Under the pieces are notes generated by a model that saw only the letters and a list, made by a program, of their open reading frames with translations, was not told the origin of the DNA and made no database searches. From positions 868,001 to 932,000 of the forward strand of contig MU008156.1 in assembly GCA_010909165.1 (NCBI GenBank): a DNA stretch of 64,000 nt, in the 5' to 3' direction. The stretch comes from Anthoceros angustus (taxonomy: Eukaryota > Streptophyta > Anthocerotopsida > Anthocerotales > Anthocerotaceae). The position numbers were made by a program, and so were the translations under genes. Below, piece after piece: positions 32,159-43,868 of the stretch; the first letter of the stretch is position 1; every line of letters starts with the position of its first letter.

Positions 32159-34607
32159 TGTCGGGGACGAAGTTGGACCACCCATTCGGCGGGGCCAGGA
32201 CCTTCCACAGTCGGCGAAGGAGATAGGGGAAAATAGGGTAGGCGGCCGATTAGGGTATATGCGGCTATCATTTCGAGAATAGGGGTGTAATAAAGGCGCC
32301 TTGGCGCGATATAAGAGTGCTCTAGTAAAGCATCTTTCTCTTGGTGTTGATCGCGTTCTTGCGGACCTTTGTGAGTCTTCTTGCTAACGTGAGTCTGAGT
32401 CAGCGAGCCGGACTCGGGAGATTGATCAAGGTCCGGTGGCGGACTTAGCGTTGTGGTGTGTGTGCGGGGAAGGGTGGCGGTGACGTGCTCGTCCGGGAGC
32501 CAGCGGTCACCGGCATTTGGGCGTGTGGCCGGAGGAACTCGGGAGGCGTGTAGAGCACAGGCGGAGGAGGCGGAGCAGCGGAGGAGGTCGGGCACGTCGT
32601 CTTTTCTAAGGCGAAGAGTGTAGCGTGAGGAGAGAGGAAAGGGCGGATCGTGAGGATGTATGTGAGCACGTCTGGGCCTTGAGCAGGTCCTTAGTACTCT
32701 GAACTGTCTGTGAAACGTTGTGAGTAGTTAGGAGTATGTGTGTGTTGAGGCGGAGCAGCTGGGGCCGGTAGGAATCAGCAGTGGCAGGCCTATCATTCCC
32801 TTGGAGCGGACTTCTTCCTACAGCGACCGGATTATGCCTTGGTAGCCGAAAAGTCACGCCACAAGCTGTGCGCATTATAAATTCTAAATGGATCCGGTTC
32901 TCAGGGTGCAATCCCTTGGTGGAATTGCCTGAAACAGTGCTGCCATGCAACATCGCCAGGCAAAGGCTTCATCTTCTTACATTTGCGGCAGGGGCACCAT
33001 ACAATGCACTTTTCCATCGCGGACTCTTTCGGCAGAGCTTGTGCGTAAACCTTGTTGTCAGTTGGATGTTGACACCACCAGAGTTCACAACTAATTAGTC
33101 ACGCGGGTAGCGCGGTCATTCACCACGACTAATCGTGCACCACGTTTGTATCGTGTCGTAGTGGTAGATAGTTTCACGAGTCGACCCTCTGAGTCCGGCA
33201 GAATAATGATCTGGTAAATGGCAATAATGCGTATCGATTAGTTTCATTCGAGCATAATCCACATCCGAACATGGCGGCTCCCCCATCATTGCAACCCGAG
33301 CAAGGCAGCCATGAAAGAATGATCCACTATCAACTGGACCCAAGCCGAATACCAATGGCTGTGCCACAATCGGGGCGAGTTGGACCACCCATTCGGCGGG
33401 GCCAGGACCTTCCACAGTCGGCGAAGGAGATAGGGGAAAATAGGGTAGGCGGCCGATTAGGGTATACGGCGCTATCATTTCGAATAGGGGTGTAATAAAG
33501 GCGCCTTGGGCGCGATATAAGAGTGAGGCTCTAGTAAAGCATCTTTCTCTTGGTGTTGATCGCGTTCTTGCGGACCTTTGTGAGTCTTCTTGCTAACGTG
33601 AGTCTGAGTCAGCGGCGAGCACGCGCTCGGGAGATTGATCAAGGTCCGGTGGCGGACTTAGCGTTGTGGTGTGTGCGAGGTGGAAGGTGACCGTGCTCGT
33701 CCAGCGGTCAGGCAAGCAATTTGGGCAGTGTGGCCGGAGGAACTCGGGAGGCGTGTAGAGCCGGACGGAGGCCGGAGCAGCGGAGGAGGTCGGGGGGCGT
33801 AACCAGCGTCTTTTCTAAGGCGAAGAGTGTAGCGTGAGGAGAGAGGAAAGGGGATCGTGAGGATGTATGTGAGCGATCTGGACGAGCAGGTCCTTAAGCG
33901 TTTAGCCATCTGGGCTGTCACGGTGAAACGTTGTGAGTAGTTAGGAGTATGTGTGTGTTGAGGCGAGCAGGCGCTAAGGGCGGTAGGAATCACAAGCAGC
34001 GATGGCAGGCCTATCATTCCCTTGGAGCGGACTTCTTCCTACAACGGGATTATGCGCGCGGTGACCATCGGCAAAGTCACGCCTGGCATATTACGCATTA
34101 TAAATTCTAAATGGATCCGGTTCTCGGGGTGCAATCCCTTGGTGGAATTGCTCGAAGCAGTGCTGCCATGCAACATCGCCGAGCAAAGGCTTCATCTTCT
34201 TACATTTGGCGGGGCACCATACAATGCACTTTTCCATCGCGGACTCTTTCGGCAGAGCTTGTGCGTAAACCTTGTTGTCAGTTGGATGTTGACACCACCA
34301 GAGTTCACAACTAATTAGTCACGCCCGGGAGTGGCCGCAGTCATTCTGCACCCTGACTAATCGTGCACCCACGTTTGTATCGTGTCCGTAGTGGTAGATA
34401 GTTTCACGGTCGACCCTCTGAGTCCGACAGAATAATGATCCTGGTAAATGGCAATAATGCGTATCAGTTAGTTTCATTCGAGCATAATCCACATCTGAAC
34501 ATGGCAGAAGCACTCCCCCATCATTGCAACCCGAGCAAGGCAGCCATGAAAGAATGATCCTGGCTATCACTGGACCCAAGCCCGAATACCAATGGCTGTG
34601 CCACAAT
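32159..34607 (+). repeat. Head-to-tail duplication of about 1.2 kb, LTR-like start TGTCGGGGACG
   Basis: Unit 1 starts at 32159 with TGTCGGGGACGAAGTTGG, a beginning common in plant Ty3/Gypsy LTRs. Unit 2 starts near 33367 with CGGGGCGAGTTGG and ends at 34607. The AGTTGGACCACCC anchor repeats with period 1,207. A GATATAAGAG TATA-like word lies about 150 bp into each unit. I could not find a matching PBS, an LTR end or coding pol, so LTR identity is inference. Confidence 0.75.
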
Positions 34608-36389
34608 GTCCCGGGAGAGGATGCTCTATGAACCTATGACGGTGGCGACCCGAAAATGCGGGTGTCACTGGCCACTCCGCGAACGGTTGCTTCGCCTGAT
34701 ACGATCGATAGGCAAGCATGTTCTCGGACTTGCACGGGCAGTGCCTGCAGTCACCCTTACTTGCGCCATGAATTGGGAGAGGACGATCCGCCACACTGCA
34801 TAGCATCGCGAAGGAGGACTCAAGCCCGAGCAGTGGCGGCAAACCAGTGTGGCGCCTGGCGGGACACGAGAATGTCACGGGGACAGCAGTATGCAAGGCG
34901 GCTCGCTTATCTCCCAAGGGAGCTTATAGAGTAGACAGGGAAGCAGCCCGTGGTGTTGGAGCAGGGCATTTTCATGCCTTATTATCTACAATCGTCCATC
35001 ATTTCAGTACATGGGTTATGCGGGGTCAATGGCGCACATCATGCCAGGAGTGCTGTCCTATCTAACCGTGGTGTAAGCAACGCTAGTCATCTTCACCGGG
35101 CATCCGAACTGTGCATGGAAACTTTTTGGGGGAGCAAGCTTGGATCCCCAATTGCACTGAAGGCGGGGCCTTCAATCTGACTGTTGCGCCAGTTTGTGGT
35201 GAGAGTATGGCGTCTTTGATTGAGGGTAAACCACCCCGCGAAGCACTCGGCTTGTTGTGCAACGGCGAGAGTTCTTCCGGTGGGAGCTTGCGCGCAGGTC
35301 TGTTGGATGTATTCGAGAGGGAAGCCACGGAAGTGGAGGTTGCCGGTACGCACATCCACATTGCTATTCCACTTGGCTCCTCTCAGTGGTTATGGGTTCA
35401 CGCTCCGAGAACGGGCCTATAGGCTCGCGAGACGAGGTGCGCGCACCATCGGAGACTTGGGAGCCATCAATCGCTGTATCGGAGTCTGGCAGGGAAACAA
35501 AGACAGGATTGTGGGTTTGGGCGCGCAGTATGCAAACACAATCCCGTCCACACTGGCACGCACAGCTGTGGAGGCAGAGATGATGGTGGCCATATCCCTG
35601 AAGCTGAAGCTGGACCAACAGTTTGGGCGAAGACACTCGATGCCCTTGACGCAATTCCTGAAGGAGTTGAAGATGGAGGCAAACAGGCGGCTTGCTGGTC
35701 TCCGATTACAGTGTGGTCTTGAAACCCTCGGAAAGGATGACGCTAAAGCATGGGGATGACTGGTTGTGCAAGGAGACCCAAGCTCGGACATGGTGACGGC
35801 ATTAAGAGACTCGCGTTTGGCTGGCAAGCAGATTGGCTGATAGGCCGCCCGAGACAATTGACCTTAATCGGAAGTGGATTCTCAACGTGCTGGAGAGGAC
35901 CTACCTTCTGTGGAGAGAAATCTGACCGTGTGTGCGACTCACAAGACATGCTCAAAGTGCTTGTGCCCCCGGATTGTAAACCGGATGCTCAACAGCCAGA
36001 CTGTGGGCCGGGGATGGCTCGACACTGTTGCCTCTCGATTGTGTTAAGTGGCTATTCCGATTCAATTTCTCATTGTGTCCACTACCAGTTTTTGCCGCCC
36101 GACTATTGCCTCTATACCACTAGACTTGTGTACTAGCGGACAGTCGCGCGTACCCTAAGCGTTTGTCGCAGCAAACCTGGCTATCGTCCAATCCATCCAT
36201 TTGACATTACGCTTGGGCGCTAGAGTAGAGGTTGAGCGTGGGGCGTGTTTGCAGCATGCGTATGGTGCTTGTACCAGATAGGGCTGGCAATGCGGCAGCT
36301 TGATGCCAGTCGGTACTACGCGTTTGTTACAAAATAGTAAAGGACATACGCCCCAAGGGGAAGGGGAAATGGTTGACTACTTTGACTGG
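34608..36389 (+). other. Unassigned region with a 179-residue ORF at 35220-35759
   Basis: Single-copy within this window. The ORF includes LRERAYRLARRGARTIGDL, followed by a basic helical stretch (LTQFLKELKMEANRRLAGL). The TIGDL segment vaguely resembles the tail of LINE polymerases, but this is too weak to call. The rest holds no recognisable gene. Confidence 0.3.
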
Positions 36390-39300
36390 AGAGGGGCGTA
36401 AGAGGCCGATTTACCACCATCCTGGTGGATGTAGACGCTCTGCAAAGACAATACTGCTGGAGCCGAGGAGGGCATCATACCCCAAACAAGGCGATGGCCG
36501 TTCCTACGCCCCCAAGTTCGGTTGGTCGGTGCGCGCCACTTCCACCTTGTCCGCTGATCATGAGTGCTCGCAGAGCAGTTGTTTGATCATGAGCGGTGGA
36601 AGTTTACACGATGGGCGTGGTTGCATGCGTGGCGATACCGAAGCGGGGTAATTGGTTGCGTCTATGAATTCCTAGAATGTGGGCAACAGACAGGCTATTG
36701 GAGGGCATCACCTCTGCACAAAGTAAAGAAGACTTGAAGGCTCTCAATCGGTTGGTGGTTTGCTAGGTGTCAAACGAGCGGCGTCTGGTGAACTTAGCAG
36801 TGGAGCACCATGCAACGCCTTTTGATAGCACACTGCGGTGGGCGGTGAAAGTACTTGTGTTGAACCATATGCCTAGTACTCTGAGTTGTGACGTAGGGAG
36901 GGACGCAGGAGGGGGAGCCCTATCCTGAGCAGGCCAGGGAATTGGATGGCTTCAGCAGTGCATCCCTCTTCGAGTGCACTTAAGAGAGCAAAACATGCTG
37001 CTTGGAAGCGCTGGTGGAGGGAAAAGCAAATTCGAGTTTCATCTCTGTGTGTGGAAGATATTAGGCAAGAAGCTGGAGCATCTTTATGTGTAGAGGATGT
37101 TAGGCAAGAAGCAGGAGCATCTTTGCGTGTAGAGGAGGTTTGTCACAATGATGTTCATCCTCTAGTAAGTGGACATGAGGCAACTTCAACGGGGTCAGAA
37201 GAACCCTTGCATGGTAAGGAGGGATCTAGTCTATGGTTGAATGTTATTGTGGAAGAACAGAGCAGGCCGTGGGTAGAGCAAACAATACCTCTTTCATCCA
37301 CAGAGCAGTCAAGGCGGGTCCATGCACGGCAAGGTGGGGTGGGATCTCACCTAAGTCAGTGAAGGGGCTGTTGTGATGCATAATGTGGACGTGTTGCTCG
37401 AGAAATTGGCCACATTTTCTTACATAGAATTGCCCACTTCAATTCCAATATCAAGACTAAGGTGCTAGATGCTTTTCAAGGCTTCGTGGCCTCGAGGAAT
37501 TCTTCCCTGTTATTGTGGGGTGAAGGCTCGGAAAAGTCCTAAATATCGGTGACCATGAAGAAGCCGCGGTGTGTACAAGCATCCGATAAGTTGAAGGCAA
37601 GATAAACCTTCATGACTATTGTGCTAATTGAGGATGTGAGGTTCTCTTTGAAGCTATCTCCATAACTATGGACCATTGTTGGCTTTGATTCTTGCGAGTC
37701 CTTCTCTTTCTGCCTTTATTCTTGTTTTGGTTAATCTTGTCATCAAGATTTTCTTCGTTGTCATCCTGTCCAACCATCGCACGTGAATTTAGAAGGCATC
37801 GCTAGATCGTGCGCATGCATGTATGGAGAAGTTGATATATTCCGAATTTCCTACATCTTCATCGAATTAGAATCTGCAGAATGGGGAGTTTTTGTTATGA
37901 GGAGTTTTTTTTAGGGAGACTTGAGACTGTAAGATTTAATTTATCAATAACATTGCTAAGATAGCAAATTTATCTAGTTATCTAGTGAAAAAATTCTCAT
38001 TATGTTACTGATGTCATAATTCCCGATTTTGAACGCACAGGTTGAAATGCATGCGGCATTGCATTGCACCACTCGCGACAATACCAAAGCTATACCATTC
38101 TTTGTGGATTAGGGTTAGTCATTACCATGGCTCGTGCCTTAGGCAAGGACGACTTTGTGGAGAGGGCGTAAGAGGCGATTTACCACCATCCTGGTGGATG
38201 TAGACGCTCTGCAAAGACAATACTGCTGGAGCCGAGGAGGGCATCATACCCCAAACAAGGCGATGGCCGTTCCTACGCCCCCAAGTTCGGTTGGTCGGTG
38301 CGCGCCACTTCCACCTTGTCCGCTGATCATGAGTGCTCGCTTGAACAGATTGTTTGATCATGAGCAGGTGGAAGTTTACACAGTAGGCGTGGTTACGCAC
38401 GTAGCGATACCGAAACCGGCTGGTAATTGGTTGCGTCTATGAATTCCTAGAATGTGGGCAACAGACAGGCTATTGGAGGGCATCACCTCTGCACAAAGTA
38501 AAGAAGACTTGAAGGCTCTCAATCGGTTGGTGGTTTGCTAGGTGTCAAACGAGCGGCGTCTGGTGAACTTAGCAGTGGAGCACCATGCAACGCCTTTTGA
38601 TAGCACAACTGCGGTGGCGGTGAAAGTACTTTGTGAACCATATGCCTAGTACTACGAGTTGTTGGGGAGGGGCGGGAGGGAGCCCTATCACGGCGAGGCG
38701 GTGGATGGCTTCAGCAGTGCATCCCTCTTCGAGTGCACTTAAGAGAGCAAAACATCTTGCTTGGGCGGTGGAGGGAAAAGCAAATTCGAGTTTCATCTAC
38801 GTGTGTGGAAGATATTAGGCAAAATTGGAGCATCTTTATGTGTAGAGGATGTTAGGCAAGAAGCGGAGCATCTTTGCGTGTAGAGGAGGTTTGTCACAAT
38901 GATGTTCATCCTCTAGTAAGTGGACATGAGGCAACTTCAGCGGGTCGAAGAACCCTTGCATGGTAAGGAGGATCTAGTCTATGGTTGAATGTTATTGTGG
39001 AAAACGAGGCGGTGGGTAGAGCAAACAATACCTCTTTCATCCACGGAAGGCGGTCAAAGGCGGGTCCATGCACGGCAAGGTGGGGTGGGATCTCACCTAA
39101 GTCGATGAAGGCATTGTGATGCATAATGTGGACGTGTTGCTCGAGAAATTGGCCACATTTTCTTACATAGAATTGCCCACTTCAATTCCAATATCAAGAC
39201 TAAGGTGCTAGATGCTTTTCAAGGCTTCGTGGCCTCGAGGAATTCTTCCCTGTTATTGCAATAGGGGTGAAGGCTCAGAAAAGTCCTAAATATCAGGGCG

Positions 39301-39920
39301 GCCATGAAGAAGCCGCGGTGTGTACAAGCATCTGATAAGTTGAAGGCAAGATAAACCTTCATGACTATTGTGCTAATTGAGGATGTGAGGTTCTCTTTGA
39401 AGCTATCTCCATAACTATGGACCATTGTTGGCTTTGATTCTTGCGAGTCCTTCTCTTTCTCCTTGCCTTTATTCTTGTTTTGGTTAATCTTGTCATCAAG
39501 ATTTTCTTCGTTGTCATCCTGTCCAACCATCGCACGTGAATTTAGAAGGCATCGCTAGATCGTGCGCATGCATGTATGGAGAAGTTGATATATTCTGAAT
39601 TTCCTACATCTTCATCAGAATTAGAATCTGCAGACTGGGGGGAGTTTTTGTTATGAGGAGTTTTTTTTTTAGGGAGACTTGAGACTGTAAGATTTAATTT
39701 ATCAATAACATTGCTAAGATAGCAAATTTATCTAGTTATCTAGTGAAAAAAATTCTCATTATGTTACAGCGTGTCATAATTCCCGATTTTGAACGCACAG
39801 GTTGAAATGCATGCGGCATTGCATTGCACCACTCGCGACAATACCAAAGCTATACCATTCTTTGTGGATTAGGGTTAGTCATTACCATGGCTCGTGCCTT
39901 AGGCAAGGACGACTTTGTGG
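36390..39920. repeat. Head-to-tail duplication of about 1.77 kb
   Basis: Unit 1 36390-38160 and unit 2 38161-39920, anchored by AGAGGGGCGTAAGAGG / AGAGGGCGTAAGAGG and ending at GACTTTGTGG. The units are nearly identical except for indels at CAG/CTG sites. Unit 1 has an ORF at 36946-37362 (138 residues, with a threefold SLCVEDVRQEAGA repeat), broken in unit 2. Unit 2 has a minus ORF at 39219-39530 (Lys/Glu/Asn-rich, then TMVHSYGDSFKENLTSSIST). Neither product is recognised. Confidence 0.88.
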
Positions 39921-39950
39921 CTGGAGGGAGCCATGAGAGGAGCGATTGCG

Positions 39951-40458
39951 GGAGGATGTAGGAGGAGGCTAGAGGGAGTGATGGCACATGCATGAGTAGG
40001 AAAGTAATATTGTCGGGGCCAAAATATGAGGGATCAATCCTAGGATATGGGTGCATGTGGATAAAAAGATTGCAGTTGGAGGATGTAGGAGGAGGCTAGA
40101 GGGAGTGATGGCACATGCATGAGTAGAAAAGTAATATTGTCGGGGCCAAAATATGAGGGATCAATCCTAGAATATGGGTGCATGTGGATAAAAAGATTGC
40201 AGTTGGAGGATGTAGGAGGAGGCTAGGGGGAGTGATGGCACATGCATGAGTAGGAAAGTAATATTGTCGGGGCCAAAATATGAGGGATCAATCCTAGAAT
40301 ATGGGTGCATGTGGATAAAAAGATTGCAGTTGGAGGATGTAGGAGGAGGCTAGAGGGAGTGATGGCACATGCATGAGTAGGAAAATAATATTGTCGGGGC
40401 CAAAATATGAGGGATCAATCCTAGGATATGGGTGCATGTGGATAAAAAGATTGAAGTG
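39951..40458 (+). repeat. 127-bp minisatellite, four units
   Basis: Units start at 39951, 40078, 40205 and 40332 with GGAGGATGTAGGAGGAGGC. They differ by only a few bases, and units 2 and 3 share CTAGAATATGG against CTAGGATATGG in units 1 and 4. Confidence 0.95.
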
Positions 40459-40622
40459 GAAGTTTGATAACGCTTGGGATACAATGTGGCTATGCTCTTT
40501 CCACTTCCTATGGTTTATTTTTCTTCATCTTCATCATCATGTCTTCCATGCGCCGGTGTTGGGAGTGGCGCAATAGCAGGGTCTAGGAGGTCGTGACGGC
40601 GAGGCCGGCGGTGAGCCGGATT

Positions 40623-40874
40623 CCAGGTTTAGGGTTTCACAAGTATAGGGTTTCAGAGGTTTAGGGTTTTGCGGCAGCTGATCTTCTAGGTTTAGGGTTT
40701 CACAAATTTAGGGTTCCACAGGTTTAGGGTTCTGTGGCTGCTGATATTCTAGGTTTAGGGGTTTATAAATTTACGGTTCCACAAGTTTAGGGTTTTACGG
40801 TAGCTGATCTTCCAAGTTTAGGGTTTCACAAATTTAGGGTTCCAAAGGTTTAGGGTTTTATGGCGGTGAGCTAA
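40623..40874 (+). repeat. 63-bp repeat rich in TTTAGGG telomere-like motifs
   Basis: Four units of 63 bp (starts 40623, 40686, 40749, 40812). Each carries three near-TTTAGGG heptamers separated by TTTCACAA or TTCCACA and ends in GGCAGCTGATCTT-like sequence. The spacing is not telomeric head-to-tail, so this is a telo-box minisatellite rather than an interstitial telomere. Confidence 0.9.
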
Positions 40875-41621
40875 CTTTCGATGTCGCAGCCTCTGAGGCT
40901 TCCCTTGGGCGCCTTGAGAACTCCCGAGATAGGCGGCTAGACTTTGTTCCTTTTTCTTCCCCGGTGGTGTCTCCGTCGCTCTTGAGGTCGGAATTCAGGT
41001 CATAGGGAGGTTGCCTCCTAGCTCCGCCGTTTCCGGGCCGGGGACTGGCAGGCTCTTCAGGAAGAGGGGGGTTATGCTGCTCGAGATCATCATCATCCCA
41101 TGTCAATATGTCATAGCAGTTCGCCGTCCTCTCCACCCTTGCGACTTGCACATCTCGGGAGATATCGGGTTCTGGAACGAGCATCCCGTCCGAGACCTTA
41201 TCCGAGAGGGCGATGCTTAACTGCCATGTCCTTGTTGCCATTTACACCATTCCTCTATCGAGGCATGTAACAGCCCAGCACTCTCAGTTTTGCCCTAGGG
41301 TTACACTCCCGGTGGCATATGGGGAGCACGGCAATCGCGACGGTGGAATCAAATGGTGCAATAGAATTGGCCTCGCTATGGAAAAGGTAGAAGCAAGCAT
41401 GTGGGATGGCTAGGTGGTCGGTCCTATGATGCTTTGGAAGGCTTTGCGAAACGATGAAGACATGACATTTAGGTACACATATGAAGGATTAGCAAAGGTT
41501 TGAAGGATTTTTAGTTTAGCATAAAATTAAGTCAAGACCTTTTTATTGTTTTTCATGTTATCATTACATTTGAGTCTCATGATGTCACCCATTCTTGATA
41601 CACTTACATGTATCTTCCTTC
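40875..41621. other. Gene-free stretch; repeat shared with 10193-10390
   Basis: A 127-residue minus ORF (40858-41241) has no recognisable domain. From about 41228 to 41445 the sequence matches the repeat at 10193-10390. From about 41490 the RING-locus repeat begins. Confidence 0.5.
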
Positions 41622-43468
41622 TTCTACTCCCATTTACCAAAAGATATCAACCTATTTTTATTTAGGGGAAAAAGATATCTATGCCTTGACTAATCTTCAT
41701 TCTTCTTTGAATCTAGAGGTCTTGGAAATATCTAGAACATATTCCGCTACATAATCTTTTATTACAACTCCATGTACACACCAAGGTTCATGAAAGTCTA
41801 CAGTATTAACTCATACCACATTTATCACATGTCAATAAGTAGAAAAGAAAAACAATTCTTATTATTATCCACTACGGATGATGAACAGGTTGAATAATAT
41901 AGGTCCTACACATTGGACAATTTATATTGTAATATAACCACTTTGCGATACATTCTATATGAAATGGATGTCCGCAAGAAGGACAAAGGTATATAATATG
42001 TCCTAGAGGAGGACATTCCAAACATATAGAACAAATTTCAGATGTAGAGGAAATAAGCATTAATTTTATATCTTTCTCACAAACTCCTACGAATTTATGA
42101 TTACCCACCATAGCACGTTGCAAGCCGGTATTCCATGGTAGAGATATAACAATCATAGGTACAATATTTGGTGCTGGCGCTGGAACATAAAATGCTGTAT
42201 AGTAATCTTTTGTATTCAATCTACTTAGGAATGCCTCTTCATACATCTCTTCTTCAATCTCTTCTCGCCTTACTATACATGCTATATCTTCAGTAGTAGA
42301 TAGATAAAAATGTAGGAGCACCATGCGCATCCCATATTGGTATCGACCACATCCAGCTCTTTCATTTCCTCGTCTTGAATATGAAGCATCTGCGTTTTCA
42401 GCTGTTTGAATTCTTGTTTCATTTTCTTGTTCTTGATTTAAAGCATGTGCATTTATTAGATCACGTTGATTAAGTTCTCGTCCTTGATTTGAAGAATCTG
42501 CACTTCTAGTTATTTGATAACCAATTTGATTAAAGTCTCGTTCCTCATTTGAAATTATTTGATCAACTCTTTGATTTAATTCTCGTTCATGATTTGAGGC
42601 AATTTGATCCCTTGTTTGATTGAATTCTTCATCCTGATTTGAGGCATTTTCAATACTCTGCTGGTTAAGCTCTGAAGCATCTTCAATTAACTGGTTAAGC
42701 TCTGGCGGTCGTTGGTCCTTCATGCGAGGTCTAACGCATGATATTACCTCTTTCAAAATAATAACTAGACAAATAATAATGAGAAAAGTCATCATCATCA
42801 TCATCATCATGTCCATGATAAATAGATAAATTAGATAAGGCGAAAGTCGCTCGCATAAGCATAAGAAAAACTAACTTGCCCTATAAAAATAGGGATACGG
42901 CTTGTAAATTAATAAGCTCAAATCAACCTCTAAGCTTTAAAGTTGCAGGGTAACGTGCCTGAAATTCGCCAAAGCACTAAAGTCTTTGAAGAAATTTATC
43001 TCTGCTAGTTCCTAATATCCTCAATTGATTGTATGAGATTGTGTTTTGTCTAATCCATCATGGTCTTGAGCTGTATCGAGGTTTATTCCTGCCTCAAACA
43101 AGATTCTCAATTGCCTATCAAGTTTACTCTTTCGCACAACTGTAATATTTATGAGTTTTATTTGCAAAGCTCAAAGGTCATTTACAAATGTATTATCGAT
43201 ATGATAAATAATCAATTAACCTCTTCTCATTTATATATAGGTAAGTAGAATTATTTTCCGTTTCAAAAAACGAGCCTTAACTTAGCTACTACTAAAACCA
43301 GTCTCTTAATGCATTTAATAGAGAAAATAGATAGCATTGTTTGGACACTCTTACTAAACACTATGATATAAGATATATGGCATGCCACATGGCCTATCAA
43401 TAAGAAATATAGTTATACTTTACTATTTTGTAATTTGTACATGCTTTACAACTAGTTTGCATTAGGGA
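41622..43468. repeat. Left arm of a large inverted repeat (RING locus)
   Basis: About 1.85 kb, with a mirror image at 43869-45653 beyond a 400-bp spacer. The same sequence in direct orientation also occurs at about 13.7-15.75 kb. It holds the RING-H2 gene plus about 650 bp upstream of its start. Confidence 0.88.
41872..42816 (-). CDS. Membrane-anchored RING-H2 E3 ubiquitin ligase-like protein, copy 2
   Basis: Intronless 314-residue ORF, sister of 14057-14983. It has a Met-run start with a hydrophobic segment (TFLIIICLVIIL), then Q/N/E-rich repeats (NQTRDQIASNHERELNQRVD), and the conserved domain with RMVLLHFYLSTTEDIACIVR and APAPNIVPMIVISLPWN. The C-terminal RING-H2 (CSIC...CPSCGHPFHIEC...NCPMC) keeps all metal ligands. 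The repeat region contains an extra ELNQLIEDAS unit near the start compared with copy 1. Probable membrane-bound ubiquitin ligase; partner unknown. It lies in the left arm of the inverted repeat, facing its own broken copy. Confidence 0.75.
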   Translation of the reverse strand: MDMMMMMMMTFLIIICLVIILKEVISCVRPRMKDQRPPELNQLIEDASELNQQSIENASNQDEEFNQTRDQIASNHERELNQRVDQIISNEERDFNQIGYQITRSADSSNQGRELNQRDLINAHALNQEQENETRIQTAENADASYSRRGNERAGCGRYQYGMRMVLLHFYLSTTEDIACIVRREEIEEEMYEEAFLSRLNTKDYYTAFYVPAPAPNIVPMIVISLPWNTGLQRAMVGNHKFVGVCEKDIKLMLISSTSEICSICLECPPLGHIIYLCPSCGHPFHIECIAKWLYYNINCPMCRTYIIQPVHHP

Positions 43469-43868
43469 ATTGGATAATGGAGCTGCTCCAACCTGTTAGG
43501 CTTCTTGTAAAATAATTTTCTATTTTGGGGATATTTTTTCTTGAAATGAGACATGTTTATGGTACCTTTAGGGTAGACAATCGGGGGCTGGTGTAAGAGT
43601 CATCTCCCCAAAACAAAACCGTCTTTCCTATGTAGCTTGCCCTATTTATCATGCCGCTGGCATCCTATTTTGGCATGTGAGTTGTGCCTCATAAGTGGCG
43701 AGGATGGAGAACATATAGCATGAAGAAAGGGCTGTGACCGTAAGACCGGCTAGGAGCGATATTACACGCGAATTCAACAAGGTGAACATAATCCTCCCAA
43801 GACTCTTGGTGACAAGAAACAAACAGTACTAAGGAGGGAAAGGTTTTACAAGACCCCTCGCTCCCTAG
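43469..43868. other. 400-bp spacer of the inverted repeat
   Basis: Unique within the window. No gene, LTR or terminal repeat was recognised. It is the loop of the roughly 4-kb palindrome. Confidence 0.6.

Noticed and set aside
35220-35759. LINE polymerase C-terminus
   Set aside because: Only a short TIGDL-like resemblance; no reverse-transcriptase motif or endonuclease in the neighbourhood.
39951-40458. CRISPR-like or satellite-centromere array
   Set aside because: Four contiguous 127-bp units without spacers; a simple minisatellite.
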